64,000 nucleotides of DNA, taken from NCBI RefSeq assembly GCF_001375495.1, contig NZ_LN831058.1, forward strand, positions 1,632,768 through 1,696,767. The letters run 5' to 3'. This stretch comes from Flaviflexus massiliensis (GTDB lineage: Bacteria > Actinomycetota > Actinomycetes > Actinomycetales > Actinomycetaceae). Below, one piece after another: positions 35,586-45,028 of this stretch. Both the position numbers and the translations under genes were made by a program. Below the pieces are notes generated by a model. The model had not been told where the DNA came from and searched no databases. It saw only the letters and a program-made list of their open reading frames with translations. The first letter of the stretch is position 1. Each line of letters starts with the position of its first letter.

Positions 35586-38298
35586 CTAGCTCTTTGACCG
35601 TGCTCTGTGCTGGAATGCTTTCTCAACCTCGATGACCAGGAAGATGACGATGCCAATGGCGACGGGTAGGAGCCAGCCGCGAATATCAACCGCTTGGGAA
35701 GCGAAGGCTGAGTTCATAAACGGTAGGTAGACGAAGGCGACCTGGAGCAAGCCCATGAGAACAAAGGCTCCCCACGATATCGGGTTGGTCGTGAAGAGTT
35801 CTTTGCGGAGCGAGCTCGTTCGAGTGAATCGGCTCGCCAGGAGGAAGAACATTTGGGCAACCACGATCGTGTTGACCGCAAGCGTCCGTGACACGGCAAC
35901 GTCCATGCCCTGGTCTCGCGACCAGAGGAATACACCGATCGTGGCACCACCGATGAGGAGTGAAACGTAGGCGATGCGGATGAGTGATTCGCGAGGAAGG
36001 ATAGATCCGCCGGGTTTCCTCGGAGGACGATTCATGACATCGGGTTCCGAAGGCTCGAATGCGAGCGCCAGGGAGAGCGTCACTGCCGTAATCGTATTAA
36101 CCCACAGCACCTGTACGGGCGTGAGGGGCAGGGTCAGCCCGAAGAGTACGGCGACGAAGACGACGAGGCCCTGGGCGCCGTTCGTGGGGAGCATGAAGGT
36201 GATGGATTTGACGAGGTTGTCGTAAATCGTTCGGCCCATGTGTACGGCTCGACCAATGGTGGCGAAGTTGTCGTCAGCAAGAACGACATCGGCAGCATCC
36301 TTAGTAGCTTCCGTACCTTTGATTCCCATGGCGACACCAACATCGGCTCGCTTGAGCGAGGGTGCGTCGTTGACCCCATCTCCCGTCATCGAGACCACTT
36401 CGCCGTTGACTTGGAGTGCCCGGACAAGGCGGAGCTTGTGGGCAGGGCTGGTGCGGGCAAAGATGTCGTGGTCGCGTGCGACCTCCCGAAGCTCGTCATC
36501 ACTGGCATCTTCGATTTCTGCTCCGGTGATGGCGGTGGTGCCTTGCCCGATTCCCATCTGGTGCCCGATGGCGGTCGCGGTGCCCGCATGGTCACCGGTG
36601 GTCATCTCGATGCGAATGCCAGCGTTGTGCAGGGTTGCGATCGTGTCGATCGCTTCTTCGCGGGGCGGGTCAATGATTCCGTAGAAGCCAACGAAGGCGA
36701 ATCCGCCCGCATCCACGTCATCCGTCGTGATGGAATTCGTGTCTGCGGGAACTTCCTTCACGGCACCCGCGAGCACCCGGAGGCCTTGCGCAGACAGATC
36801 ATCGATCGCGCTTTCCCAGAACTCATTGTGAATATTCTCGGTTCCATACGTACAGATCGAATCGACTGTTAATTCGGCATCGTACTCGGGTTGGCTGCGT
36901 GCCAGCAGGCGGTCGGGGGCACCCTTGAGGTAGATGTAGCGCCGACCATCGTGTTCGACCAGGCTTGCCATGTACTTGTATTCGGAGTCGAACGGGAGCG
37001 TCGCAATCCTTGACCGATTTTCGGAAAACCCCTCCCTTCATGGCAAACGTGCGCAGCGTGCCGTCGGTCGGTTCACCGGACAGGACCCACGAATCACCGT
37101 TGCGGGAGACGGTCGAGTCGTTAACGAGTGCGGCGATCCGAGTGAGTGCTGCAAGGTTCGGGTGCCTCTTCCTGTTGGCTGGTTCCCCATCCAGGAGAAT
37201 CTCTCCCTCGGGTGCGTAGCCTGTGCCAGTAACCTCGTACGTGCGGTTGGCTGTCACGACGGTCTTGACTGTCATTTCGTTCTTCGTGAGGGTACCGGTC
37301 TTGTCCAAGCAAATGGTCGTGACCGAACCGAGGGTTTCCACGGAGTTCATGCGGCGCGTGATCGCGTTCCGTCCCGCCATCTTCTGCACGCCGAGCGCAA
37401 GCGTAATGGTCAGGACTGCCGGGAGGCCTTCGGGGATTGCCGAGACTGCGAAGCCGATGCCGGCCAGCAGTAGTTCGTCGAGCGTGTAGTCGTAGACCAA
37501 ACCGATAGCCATTATAATGACCGTGAGGATGAGGATGACGATCGACAGCTGCTTGGAGAAACTTGCCATCTGCCTGGTCAATGGCATCTCGATGGACTCG
37601 ACCTCGTCAAGCATGGTTGAGATCTTGCCAATCTCCCTGTTCTTTGCTGTTCCCGTCACGAATCCCTGGCCGGAGCCACCGGTAACGATTGTTCCAGAGA
37701 ACGCCATCGAGCTGCGGTTACCGAGGCCACAGTCCTCGGCTACGGCCTCGATATCTTTATCGGTTGGTTCGGACTCTCCGGTCAGGGGTGCTTCTTCGAT
37801 GCGAAGGCTCGAGGTTTCGATGAGACGGATGTCGGCGGGAACCTTATCTCCAGTAGCCAAGCGCACGAGATCACCCGGGACCAGGTCTTCAGCAGAAATC
37901 TCGAGCCAGGTGCCGTCCCGTTTGGCGTTGGCGTGGAGGGACAGCATGTTTCGGATGCCCTCCAGAGCATCGGCTGCTTTGCCTTCCTGGAGGTAGCCAA
38001 TGATGGCGTTGACGAGAACCACGGCGGAGATTACGAGGGCATCGACCCAGTTCTGCATGAGCAGTGTCAGAACCACGGCACCGAGCAGGACGTAGATCAT
38101 CGGATCCTTGAACTGCCGCAGGAACCTCAAGATCTTCGGCTCGGGCTTGGCCTGAGCGAGCTTGTTGGGATCGTGCTTGGACAGTCAGTCCCGCGCTTGG
38201 CTACCCGTCAACCCAGAACGCGAGGTCCCAAGCATGCCCACTAGGTCCGTGATGCTTGCCGAATGGGGACTGGGTATTCCTTGCGTATTCACCAACAC
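35586..38298 (-). pseudogene. P-type cation-transporting ATPase (type IIA, Ca2+-like), disrupted by stop and frameshift
   Basis: Read through, this would be a full-length P-type ATPase: N-terminal domain SRSGLTGSQARD and SKHDPNKLAQAKPEPKILR, phosphatase loop LTGES, membrane motif AIPEGLPAVL, phosphorylation site DKTGTLTKNEMTV, hinge MTGDGVNDAPSLKRADVG and M6 WVNTITAVTLSLALAF. PEGLP points to the calcium-type branch, with CtpF-like features. Two lesions break it. A TGA at 38185-38187 follows GLTGSQARD, where relatives have a sense codon. A one-base insertion lies in the GGGGTTTT run at 37025-37032; removing one base restores GFSENRSRIATLPFDS. The ancestral start is probably GTG at 38298 after GAGGGAAG. 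Without the lesions the open pieces are 36823-38130 and 35586-36971. Confidence 0.87.
38185..38187 (-). other. In-frame TGA in the P-type ATPase gene
   Basis: The codon after SQARD is TGA on the minus strand, and the frame stays open on both sides (SQARD, stop, LSKHDPNKL). Relatives often have an arginine here, so a CGA to TGA change is the simplest explanation. No start with a good ribosome site follows nearby. Confidence 0.8.
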
Positions 38299-38864
38299 GC
38301 TCTTCTTCCCTCAAAGGATTCTCGTAGTGCATTCTTTAAGTTTCCACACCATGATCTGGCAACTCCTGACGAGCTTGCGTGGAACAACCTGGATCGCACC
38401 TGGGCAGTTACTCGGATCATAAGCCTTCGCTGACACTCCAACCAGTGGAGACCATGATTGCGTCATACAAGCCTTACAACCGGGGACTCCCCAGTCGTCA
38501 TTGATCGATTTACGGAACAAAACTAGGCGAACACAGGTAGTAACAGAATTGTGGAGAGGAAGGCAGAAGAGTTGGGCGTCAGGCAGGACTGTTGTCTGCC
38601 CTCCGCCCCGTCTCTCCGAGCTTCCTGTCCCCGGACCCATCCGGCCACATCACCCTTCTTGTTCCCGCCCACTGTCGTGATGACCTATCACGCTTCGAAG
38701 TCAGCAATCGATACGGTGTCATCAAACAGCAGGTGAGTCATCAGACTGCGAGCTTATTGAAACATCTGTGTCGGAAGTGCGGGAGATACGGGTGGGGCGA
38801 TGCCGCCGGGACTCGTCACTTCGCCCCACCCGAAGTACATGTCAATGACCCGGTAGTTACCCGT
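38299..38864. other. Intergenic region between P-type ATPase remnant and penicillin acylase
   Basis: These 566 bases have no recognisable gene. The only structure is the hairpin at 38789-38832, described separately. Short ORFs on both strands look like chance. Confidence 0.5.
38789..38832 (-). terminator. Hairpin downstream of penicillin acylase gene
   Basis: CGGGTGGGGCGA and TCGCCCCACCCG are perfect 12-base inverted copies separated by 20 bases. It begins 33 bases past the acylase stop on the minus strand. No T run follows. Confidence 0.52.
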
Positions 38865-41588
38865 TTATGGGGTCCCCGTGATGGTCATCGTTTCGTATCC
38901 CGCTTCCTTAACTGACTCTTCGGTAAAGCGCCACGGCAATGATTCACCGTTGGCCCACATCTCAAACTGGCTGTCGACATTGTGGGAACGAGGATGGCCA
39001 GATGCTCCGGACGAGATGATCCAGATCGCCTCATCCAGATCACTCATGTCTACGACTACGCGCATGGAGGGGCCTGTCGTCACCTCGTAATCGACCAGTC
39101 CGTTCTCATCCACGACAGGAGAGTGACCATTGGCGTTCGGGATCGAATTGTTGCCCGGGATCGGGAGTGGATCACCATTGAAATAGTTGCGGACAATCCC
39201 AGGGATGGCCTCACCACCCATCACCGAGTGCGTGGGGGTCTCAACATGGAGCTTGCCCCAGGCCCACTCGCTCATGTCATCACCCAACTGCTCACTCAAG
39301 TCATGATCCATGGCCTCGAGTGCTGCCAGCATCGCCTCATCCCGCGTTTCCACCTGATCGGTTGCCGGGTTGTCCCACCATTCGCTGTCCTCATCCAGAC
39401 CAGCAAAGAACACGAGGTAATTGGTTGAGTTGAGGGACGAGAAGCCCTCAATCTGCTGAGCGAGCGTCTGGTCGAGCAAGTGCGAGTAGACGGAGGCCAT
39501 GATAAGAGCCCCGCCCTCATCGATACCCGCGTGAGCACCCTCCTCGAGCCAGGTCGAGAGTATCTCCTGAGTTTCGGCAATTCTCTCGGAGCCCGTTTCC
39601 ACGGCAATTACGTGCTCGGCAAGCTCCAGACCGAACGGAGACTGGTCAAGCATCATGTAGTCGTGGGCCATGTCCACCGTAATGGGGGTGCCCGCTTCAA
39701 TATCTGCCTCGATGGCCTCCCGCATCTGCTGGGATCGGAATCCCCCATCCGCATAACTTCCCAGGTATGGGCCCTCGGCGCTCGCGGTCACCTGCTGGTT
39801 TGCTGCCACGATGAAACCCTCGTCGGGGTCGAGTGAGGCCGGCATGTCTTCCGCGCCATAGTAGCCCTGCCAATCGTAGGCAGAGTCCCAGCCGGGCCGA
39901 GGCCACCTGCCATCCGCTCCCAAGTTCTCAATCTGTGGTGCCTCAAGGTCACCATCGGCCTCGGTGATGGTCGGGCGGATAGGGAACCTGCCAGGTGCCT
40001 GGTAACCAAAGTGCCCATCCGACGTTGTGAAGACGATATTCTGGGCAGGCACCTCGAAGATCGCCGCGGCCGCGGCAACATCCTCGGCGTTCTTTGCACG
40101 GTTGATGGCAAAGATCGCGTCTCCCGTCGTGCCGGGTTTGAGCGCAGTCCATTCCAAAGCAACTGAGAACTCCCCCGGAGCACCCGGAAGTTCGGCCGCC
40201 TTCTCATCGGATAGGAGGAGGTCGGAAACGATGGGGCCGTGCACGGATTCGCGCACCTCGATATCGAAAGAGCCACCGCCCGCGACGTTGATCGTCTCGG
40301 TGCGAATCTCGTACTCAACCTCTTCGCCATCGCGCTCGTAGGTGGTCTCGCCCGTGTTCTTTTCGATAACGAAGTCGACAACGTCACCTCCCAGGTTGGT
40401 GAGGCCCCAGGCAAGTTCGGAGTTGCGCCCAATGATGAGACCGGGCATGCCGGCGAAGGAGAAACCGGTCGCATCGTACGTGCAGTCATCGGTGATGGTC
40501 ACGCAGTGCAGGCCGACCTGATACCAAACCGATGGGTAGGAGATGGTGAGGTGAGGGTCGTTGGAGAGGATGGGCATGCCGCTCTCCGTATGCTCGCCAC
40601 CAATGACAAAGGAGTTTGAGCCGACACCGTCACCCCGACCAAGCATGATCGGCATTGTGTCCAAAGATGCTTGAGCATCTGTCACCGCGGCAAAGACCTT
40701 CTCTTCATCGCTCGCCGCACCCTCCGTCATGCCTTTATTTTCATCTCCCTCCGAAGCATTGCCGGAGGATTTCGCGTCGTCACTAGACGCGTCTCCTCTC
40801 ACAGCTTCCTCTGAGTCGATGGCGTTGGCAATCGGGTAGCTGTCTCGTTCATGCAACTGCGCACTGCTACCTTCGGGAAGGATTGGGTCGTGGCCGGTTG
40901 TGTCGAAGGCCGGGTAGAGCTCTTCTACCTTGGCGGTGTCCCCCAGGCTCGCGTAGGCAACCACGCGCGCGGTTTCCTCGGACATGTTGTTCATCAGATC
41001 CCACGCCATGGCTTTCAACCAGGCGAGTGAATCGATTCCAGTCCAGGGTTCGATGTCTGCCACGGGCACGGAGAGGGAAAGAACTGTGTACTCCAGCCCT
41101 AGCTCCGAGGGTGAGCGGTCGGCAATGTAGGCGTTCACCCCATCTGCATACGCCTCGTAATACGCTCGGGACTCATCTGATAGAAGGTCCCATTCCTCCT
41201 CGGCAAGCTTTCGCCAGCCCATCGATCGAATGACGATGTCAGCCTGCTTAGCTTCCTCCGCATCCCCCACGAGCTCCGAAAGCCGCCCACCGGTCATGTG
41301 CCTGCGGTAGTCCATTTCAAAGAATCGGTCCTGAGCGTGAATGTAGCCCTGCGCACGAAACAGATCTTCATCCGTAGTCGCGTATATGTTGGGGATGCCA
41401 TACGAATCACGAACGATTTCAATCGTCCCGTCCGCTCCTTCGATGACGTGCTCGCCGCCGTGGTACGGCAGGGGTTCGTTGAGCTTCTTCATGAGGAAGC
41501 CACCACCGACAGTCACGAGGACAACGATGATGGCAAGGCAAACACTGCCCGCTTTCTTGAGGAAGGGGCGAGACTGAGATGACGACAT
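38865..41588 (-). CDS. Penicillin acylase family protein (Ntn-hydrolase)
   Basis: The 907-residue precursor belongs to the amidase/acylase family that cleaves acyl-amides such as penicillins or acyl-homoserine lactones; the substrate is unknown. It has an N-terminal anchor helix (about residues 15-33), then an alpha-chain part with GTIEIVRDSYGIPNIYATTD and GYIHAQDRFFEMDYRRH. The autocatalytic site is GVGSNSFVIGG, with S324 as the new N-terminal nucleophile. Between alpha and beta chains lies an acidic, serine-rich linker at residues 258-300 that is unusually long. The beta chain contains SNDPHLTISYPSVWYQ and GRNSELAWGLTN. The ATG at 41586-41588 has AAAGG five bases upstream; the longer ORF is not family-like. 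Confidence 0.92.
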   Translation of the reverse strand: MSSSQSRPFLKKAGSVCLAIIVVLVTVGGGFLMKKLNEPLPYHGGEHVIEGADGTIEIVRDSYGIPNIYATTDEDLFRAQGYIHAQDRFFEMDYRRHMTGGRLSELVGDAEEAKQADIVIRSMGWRKLAEEEWDLLSDESRAYYEAYADGVNAYIADRSPSELGLEYTVLSLSVPVADIEPWTGIDSLAWLKAMAWDLMNNMSEETARVVAYASLGDTAKVEELYPAFDTTGHDPILPEGSSAQLHERDSYPIANAIDSEEAVRGDASSDDAKSSGNASEGDENKGMTEGAASDEEKVFAAVTDAQASLDTMPIMLGRGDGVGSNSFVIGGEHTESGMPILSNDPHLTISYPSVWYQVGLHCVTITDDCTYDATGFSFAGMPGLIIGRNSELAWGLTNLGGDVVDFVIEKNTGETTYERDGEEVEYEIRTETINVAGGGSFDIEVRESVHGPIVSDLLLSDEKAAELPGAPGEFSVALEWTALKPGTTGDAIFAINRAKNAEDVAAAAAIFEVPAQNIVFTTSDGHFGYQAPGRFPIRPTITEADGDLEAPQIENLGADGRWPRPGWDSAYDWQGYYGAEDMPASLDPDEGFIVAANQQVTASAEGPYLGSYADGGFRSQQMREAIEADIEAGTPITVDMAHDYMMLDQSPFGLELAEHVIAVETGSERIAETQEILSTWLEEGAHAGIDEGGALIMASVYSHLLDQTLAQQIEGFSSLNSTNYLVFFAGLDEDSEWWDNPATDQVETRDEAMLAALEAMDHDLSEQLGDDMSEWAWGKLHVETPTHSVMGGEAIPGIVRNYFNGDPLPIPGNNSIPNANGHSPVVDENGLVDYEVTTGPSMRVVVDMSDLDEAIWIISSGASGHPRSHNVDSQFEMWANGESLPWRFTEESVKEAGYETMTITGTP

Positions 41589-42101
41589 TGGCAACCTTTC
41601 ACACACTCTAATGGACATCCTAAGCAGGAAATCCCGCAGCTGTGCGCGCAATCGCCGCGTTGGATACTGCGACATGAGTAGGCGAATGCCAGGAACCAGT
41701 GGAGGAATGCGTGGCAGATGTCGATGATGGACACGATCGTGGGGCACGGAATTGAAAGAATTCTTCACCCCATCACCGCCCTGAGCTGGGCAAGCATGGT
41801 TCACTTCGACTCTTGGCAACTAAAAAGTGAAAGTATGCATCTCACTCTTGACCGCGTCACCTCCAAGCAAAGGCAGCTTTCTGCGAAGTAAGGCGATCCC
41901 GGAAACAACGGGCAAAACGGCATGATGTTGTCCTACCGAGAAGTGCTCGGCATCCATGCCAACCACTGAATTTAGTGAGTGGAAAACTGGAACCATTACG
42001 AAATAGTTGCCAGGAAGCCGCAACTCATGGCAACTTGTTGCAGAAGCCGGTGGCCTCGACCACGCTTGAAGAGTAAGCCCTACTGACAAAGGAGTTAGGC
42101 C
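41589..42101. other. Divergent region between penicillin acylase and gnd
   Basis: No gene is supported in these 513 bases. They must contain both divergent promoters. The palindrome GCAACTTGTTGC at 42030-42041 is the one clear element. AAAGGAG precedes the gnd start. Confidence 0.6.
42030..42041. promoter_or_regulatory. Putative LacI-type operator upstream of gnd
   Basis: GCAAC-TT-GTTGC is a perfect palindrome 61-72 bases before the gnd start. With flanks, CATGGCAACTTGTTGCA matches the larE upstream site CATTGCAACTTGTGGCA at 15 of 17 positions. A LacI-family regulator is encoded in the larE operon, making it the likely binder. Confidence 0.55.
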
Positions 42102-43556
42102 ATGACCATCTCTCAACCCGCTCCCGCAACTGCCGATATTGGCGTGACCGGCATGGGGGTGATGGGACGCAACCTGGCTCGTAACCTGGCAAGGCACGAG
42201 CACCGCGTCGCCATTCACAACCGGACAGTGTCACGTACGGAAGATGTCATGGAGCAGTTCGGAAACGAAGGCTCGTTCGTTCCGTCCGAATCGCTTGAAG
42301 ACTTCGTTTCCTCCCTTACCCCTCCCCGTGTTGCCATCATCATGGTTCAGGCAGGTGCGGCAACCGATGCCGTCATCGATGACCTCGCTGAACTGATGGA
42401 TGAGGGCGACATCATTGTTGATGCCGGTAACGCACTGTTTACCGACACTCGCCGCCGAGAGGCATCCCTGAAGGAGCGCGGCCTCCACTTTGTTGGATGT
42501 GGCGTGTCCGGTGGTGAAGAGGGAGCCCTGTGGGGTCCGTCGATCATGCCCGGTGGCTCCAAGGATTCTTACGACCGACTCGGCCCCATGCTCGAATCGA
42601 TCTCCGCGCACGTTGATGGCGAGCCCTGCTGCACCCATGTCGGTGAAGACGGCGCGGGCCACTTCGTCAAGATGGTGCACAACGGTATCGAGTACGCGGA
42701 CATGCAGGTCATTGGCGAAGCCTACGATCTGCTGCGCCGCGGCCTTGGCCTCGAGCCGAAGGAGATCGCCGAGATCTTCGCGACCTGGAACGAAGGCGAT
42801 CTTGATTCGTACCTCATGGAGGTTTCCGTTGAGGTTCTGCGCCAGGTCGATGCCGAGACCGGCAAGCCCCTCGTTGACCTGATCGTTGACCGCGCCGGCC
42901 AGAAGGGCACCGGCATGTGGACCGTCCAGACGGCACTCGATCTCGCCGTCCCCGTCACCGGCATCGGCGAAGCCACCTTCGCCCGTGGACTCTCGTCGGC
43001 AACACCCCAGCGCGAAGCCGCACGCGGCTTCGAAGCCGTGGCAGAAGAGTGGAACATTGAGGACCGCGATGCCTTCATTGAGGATGTGCGTCAGGCACTC
43101 TACGCCTCGAAGATTGTTGCCTACTCGCAGGGCTTCAACGAGATCCAGGCCGCAGCCGAAGAATATGGCTGGGATATCAACCTGGCCGACATGGCAAAGA
43201 TCTGGCGCGATGGCTGCATCATCCGTGCCCGCTTCCTTGCGGACGTCATGGCCGCCTACGACAAGAACCCCGAGCTCCCCCTCCTCATTGCAGATGCCTA
43301 CTTCTACAACGCTGTGAAGGAAGCCCTTCCGCACTGGCGTAAAGTCGTTTCCCTCGCAGCGCTCCACGGCGTCCCTGCACCCGTGTTCTCATCCTCGCTG
43401 TCCTACTACGACGGTGTGCGTGCCGATCGCCTGCCCGCCGCCCTCATCCAGGGCCAGCGCGACTACTTCGGTGCACACACTTACCGGCGTGTCGACAAGG
43501 AAGGCACCTTCCACACGCTCTGGGCAACCGACGAACGCAGCGAAGTCCAGTCCTAG
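42102..43556 (+). CDS. gnd: 6-phosphogluconate dehydrogenase, decarboxylating
   Basis: Gnd oxidises 6-phosphogluconate to ribulose 5-phosphate and CO2, making NADPH. The 484-residue product has the nucleotide loop GVTGMGVMGRNLARNLARHE, DIIVDAGNALFTDTRRREAS, the substrate-binding GCGVSGGEEGALWGPSIMPGG and FVKMVHNGIEYADMQ, which carries the catalytic lysine. The C-terminal helical domain is full length. AAAGGAG precedes the ATG at 42102. A palindromic motif upstream matches one before larE. Its position next to a uronate/nickel-cofactor operon suggests that it drains gluconate-derived 6-phosphogluconate into the pentose phosphate pathway, which is an inference. Confidence 0.95.
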   Translation: MTISQPAPATADIGVTGMGVMGRNLARNLARHEHRVAIHNRTVSRTEDVMEQFGNEGSFVPSESLEDFVSSLTPPRVAIIMVQAGAATDAVIDDLAELMDEGDIIVDAGNALFTDTRRREASLKERGLHFVGCGVSGGEEGALWGPSIMPGGSKDSYDRLGPMLESISAHVDGEPCCTHVGEDGAGHFVKMVHNGIEYADMQVIGEAYDLLRRGLGLEPKEIAEIFATWNEGDLDSYLMEVSVEVLRQVDAETGKPLVDLIVDRAGQKGTGMWTVQTALDLAVPVTGIGEATFARGLSSATPQREAARGFEAVAEEWNIEDRDAFIEDVRQALYASKIVAYSQGFNEIQAAAEEYGWDINLADMAKIWRDGCIIRARFLADVMAAYDKNPELPLLIADAYFYNAVKEALPHWRKVVSLAALHGVPAPVFSSSLSYYDGVRADRLPAALIQGQRDYFGAHTYRRVDKEGTFHTLWATDERSEVQS

Positions 43557-43562
43557 CTACCT

Positions 43563-43593
43563 GGGTGGGTGGTCAGCTATTGGCCACCCACCC
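43563..43593 (+). terminator. Hairpin after gnd
   Basis: GGGTGGGTGG and CCACCCACCC form a perfect 10-base-pair stem with an 11-base loop, seven bases after the gnd stop. Only two T residues follow. Confidence 0.65.
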
Positions 43594-43729
43594 TTCCACA
43601 GGACGCACATCATCACATAACAAAGACTTTCTGCCCCACCACTGTCGCCGGCTTGCTGCATCGTCGCAGCCCCGACCACACTCAATTCACTTCCGCGACT
43701 ACTCATACTTTTAGAAGAGGAAAAGATTC

Positions 43730-44803
43730 ATGAAACTCCGTGAAGACGCCCGCTGGTCCATGGTTGTCCCGACCTCGATCGGTGTCCGCATTACTCCCGA
43801 AAACCGCCAGCCCGTGCACACCGCCGACACGTTCTTCATGCACGCAACCTCGGCCGAAACAAACGTCGCTTCCGTCTCCTCCTACCTTGGTGAGCCCACG
43901 AAGGTGCTGACGAACTTTGTTGCCGGCTCCCCCATTTCCCTCCTCATCAAGTCCGATCTCAAGCGCCGCGGCATGGCCTTTGAAGGCCCCGAGATCCCGC
44001 AGGGCGACGCATGGGGATACCGCCACCAGTTCAACGTCGCCGACTCCGGTTTCGGTGGCCGCGCTCCCCGCGTGTGGAACGACCGCTCCGGCGAGGTTGG
44101 ACTCGAACTCGATATCGCAGACTTCGATCTCGATACCCTGTTCAAGGACGAGGGCGTCAAGATCCTGCACATGTCCGGACTCGTTGCAGCACTCTCCCCC
44201 AAGACCTCCAAGTTCTGCGTCGAGGTGGCAAAGAAGGCCAAGGAGCACGGCACCGCGATCTCCTTCGACCTCAACTACCGCGCTACCTTCTGGAAGGGCC
44301 GCGAGGAAGAACTCTCAAAGGCATTCCACGAGATTGCAGAGCTCTGCGACATTCTCTACGGCAACGAGGAAGACTTCCAGCTCTGCCTCGGCATTGAGGG
44401 CCCGGAAGCCGGCGGTGAGGACATTGATGAAGAGATCGATCAGTTCAAGCAGATGATTGGACGTATCCAGGATGCGTACCCGAACGCCAAGTACATCGGT
44501 ACGTCTCTGCGTGAGGTTGTGTCCGCCAACCACCACAAGTGGGGCATGATCCTGTGGGGCGAGGGCGAGTTTAATGTCGCACCCCTGCGCGACATTAATG
44601 TTCTTGACCGCATCGGTGGTGGCGACGGCTCCATCGGTGGTGTTCTCTACGGCATCCTCCAGGGCTGGGAGCCCGAGAGGTGCATGCAGTTCGGATGGGC
44701 AACGGGTGCACTCGCAGCCACCTCACTCACCGACTATGGCGCACCGGCCGACGAGGCGCAGGTCTGGTCCATGTGGGAAGGCAACGCACGCGTCCAGCGC
44801 TAA
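43730..44803 (+). CDS. PfkB family sugar kinase (2-keto-3-deoxygluconate kinase-like)
   Basis: The 357-residue ribokinase-fold protein has the N-terminal substrate part ETNVASVSSYLGEPTKVLTN, ISFDLNYRATFWKG, and the C-terminal ATP/catalytic motif DRIGGGDGSIGG with the base D299. The DRIGGGD form is typical of KdgK relatives, while AFAAG is here GSIGG. KDG kinase phosphorylates 2-keto-3-deoxygluconate. In this window no mannonate dehydratase is seen, so a gluconate or other sugar-acid substrate is also possible. AGAGGAAAAG precedes the ATG at 43730. It has its own hairpin downstream and lies between gnd and the larE operon on the same strand. Confidence 0.87.
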   Translation: MKLREDARWSMVVPTSIGVRITPENRQPVHTADTFFMHATSAETNVASVSSYLGEPTKVLTNFVAGSPISLLIKSDLKRRGMAFEGPEIPQGDAWGYRHQFNVADSGFGGRAPRVWNDRSGEVGLELDIADFDLDTLFKDEGVKILHMSGLVAALSPKTSKFCVEVAKKAKEHGTAISFDLNYRATFWKGREEELSKAFHEIAELCDILYGNEEDFQLCLGIEGPEAGGEDIDEEIDQFKQMIGRIQDAYPNAKYIGTSLREVVSANHHKWGMILWGEGEFNVAPLRDINVLDRIGGGDGSIGGVLYGILQGWEPERCMQFGWATGALAATSLTDYGAPADEAQVWSMWEGNARVQR

Positions 44804-44810
44804 CCAGCTA

Positions 44811-44842
44811 GGGGTGTGCGGCAACCGGTTGTTGCACACCCC
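44811..44842 (+). terminator. Hairpin after PfkB kinase gene
   Basis: GGGGTGTGC pairs with GCACACCCC, and the inner GGCAACC and GGTTGTT also pair with G-T wobbles. It starts seven bases after the stop. T content downstream is low. Confidence 0.65.
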
Positions 44843-44890
44843 ATCACCCCAAAACCCGGTGTCAAGTCCACATTCTTCTCGAACTTCATT

Positions 44891-44902
44891 GCAACTTGTG
44901 GC
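44891..44902. promoter_or_regulatory. Putative LacI-type operator upstream of larE
   Basis: GCAACTTGTGGC is an imperfect palindrome 127-138 bases before larE. It is the second copy of the motif found before gnd (see 42030-42041). Both lie upstream of genes that would be co-induced by uronates if the LacI regulator at 46607 controls them. Confidence 0.52.
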
Positions 44903-45028
44903 ATGGTTGCCAAACGGCCACGCAGTGGCTGATCGGATGGAGTCGAACGTGCAAGGGAGCGCAATGTTTAGTTATCAGGTAGCAAGTCGCCAAGGACTCA
45001 GCGGCCGCCATGTCACCGAGGTCGCATC

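Noticed and set aside
38185-38187. TGA in the P-type ATPase read as selenocysteine
   Set aside because: Relatives have no cysteine here, no SECIS-like element was apparent, and the gene carries a second lesion.
38311-38640. 109-codon minus-strand ORF as a transposase remnant
   Set aside because: No DDE-type or recombinase motif and no terminal inverted repeats were seen.
42231-43367. Long minus-strand ORF (378 codons) opposite gnd
   Set aside because: It is a shadow of the gnd codons; the plus-strand protein is clearly 6-phosphogluconate dehydrogenase and the antisense translation has no recognisable motif.
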